The notes beneath the pieces were generated by a model. That model worked only from the letters and a program-made list of their open reading frames with translations, had not been told where the DNA came from and made no database searches. Positions 63,878-64,000 of a DNA stretch of 64,000 nt are shown piece by piece. The stretch lies in assembly GCF_030053395.1 (NCBI RefSeq), contig NZ_JASGBH010000001.1, positions 451,302 to 515,301 on the forward strand, read 5' to 3'. This DNA comes from Limnohabitans lacus. Lineage in GTDB: Bacteria; Pseudomonadota; Gammaproteobacteria; Burkholderiales; Burkholderiaceae_C. The translations under genes were made by a program, and so were the position numbers. How positions within the stretch are numbered: the first letter of the stretch is position 1; each line of letters begins with the position of its first letter.

Positions 63878-64000
63878 TGACCTGCCCCCTCTGAGCCATA
63901 CCAAACCGATGGAACTGAGTCCGCTAATTTTGGAGAATGGCGGATATGAAGACCACACGATTTACCGACGAGCAGATCATCGGATTCCTCAAGCAAGCTG
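63878..64000 (+). mobile_element. Left end of a second IS3-like element (cut by window end)
   Basis: The recombinase frame stops resembling XerC/D at TGACCTGCCCCC (63878), which looks like an IS terminal repeat. 68 bases later an OrfA reading frame begins. Its right end, target duplication and the rest of the recombinase are outside the window. Confidence 0.7.
63946..64000 (+). CDS. Transposase OrfA, IS3 (IS407-like) family, partial
   Basis: The first 18 codons give MKTTRFTDEQIIGFLKQA, the standard opening of IS407-type OrfA proteins (HTH_Tnp_1). GGAG lies 13 bases upstream. Only the start is visible. Confidence 0.8.
   Translation, partial: MKTTRFTDEQIIGFLKQA

Overview
The window looks like a piece of a betaproteobacterial chromosome (order Burkholderiales, probably Comamonadaceae or a close relative). 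I base this on G+C-rich coding sequence, on the content of the housekeeping genes, and on gene orders usual in that group: purD-hemF-nadD-rsfS-rlmH-maf-rng, smc-zipA-ligA, rimP-nusA-infB-rbfA-truB and smpB/ratA-rnfH-guaB-guaA. Genus cannot be fixed from the sequence alone. Most of the 64 kb is tightly packed core genome, with many ATGA or TGATG stop/start overlaps that imply translational coupling.

Layout. 1-6.8 kb: a plus-strand operon from purD (cut by the window edge) to rng, covering purine, heme and NAD synthesis, ribosome silencing, 23S rRNA methylation and RNA decay. 6.8-8.6 kb: an MsbA-type ABC exporter on the minus strand. 8.75-13.3 kb: tolB-pal-cpoB, then a YeeE/YedE sulfur transporter coupled to tcdA. 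13.3-13.8 kb: tRNA-Lys and a small four-cysteine protein, each followed by a strong terminator. 13.8-19.1 kb (minus): an ABC-F protein, prmB, dapE and dapC. 19.3-26.5 kb (plus): smc, zipA, ligA and def. 26.5-31.3 kb (minus): lptF, lptG, a small CbiX/SirB-type chelatase, a CysB-like regulator and an aminotransferase. 31.3-34.8 kb (plus): pepA, holC, a small unknown gene and an orphan LivJ-like binding protein. 34.8-40 kb: tRNA-Ser (minus), a large basic amino acid decarboxylase (plus), fabI and an MFS-type transporter (minus). 40.1-48.4 kb: the rimP-nusA-infB-rbfA-truB-typA translation/transcription block, with an intrinsic terminator in its leader. 48.5-56.0 kb: an EamA transporter, a HIBCH-like hydrolase, smpB (minus), ratA, rnfH, an rRNA-methyltransferase-like gene, guaB and guaA.

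The accessory part starts exactly at the 3' end of guaA. About 3.3 kb of AT-rich DNA (about 55973-59295) lies between two copies of a 9-bp sequence carrying the last guaA codons. It holds the N-terminal half of a tyrosine recombinase gene, a 1.23-kb IS3-family element that breaks it, the tail of an unknown gene, and an unfamiliar four-helix membrane protein with a C-terminal CxxC/CxxC module. GTTACAC-like motifs cluster at both ends, as expected for recombinase arm sites. The IS has no matching target duplication and unlike genes on its two sides, so I infer an IS-associated deletion that stranded the island. Beyond it the normal genome resumes with a VOC protein, a PaiB-like protein, a TadA deaminase fused in frame to a DhlA-like haloalkane dehalogenase domain, and ldcA. 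The window ends in a second mobile zone: an RcnB-like protein, a XerC/D-type recombinase fragment and the start of another IS3-like element.

The least ordinary items are the TadA-dehalogenase fusion, the guaA-borne mini-island with its unknown membrane protein, the histone-H1-like tail on RsfS, and the terminator in the rimP-nusA leader. I did not find a CRISPR array, a prophage or a recognisable multi-gene defence system.
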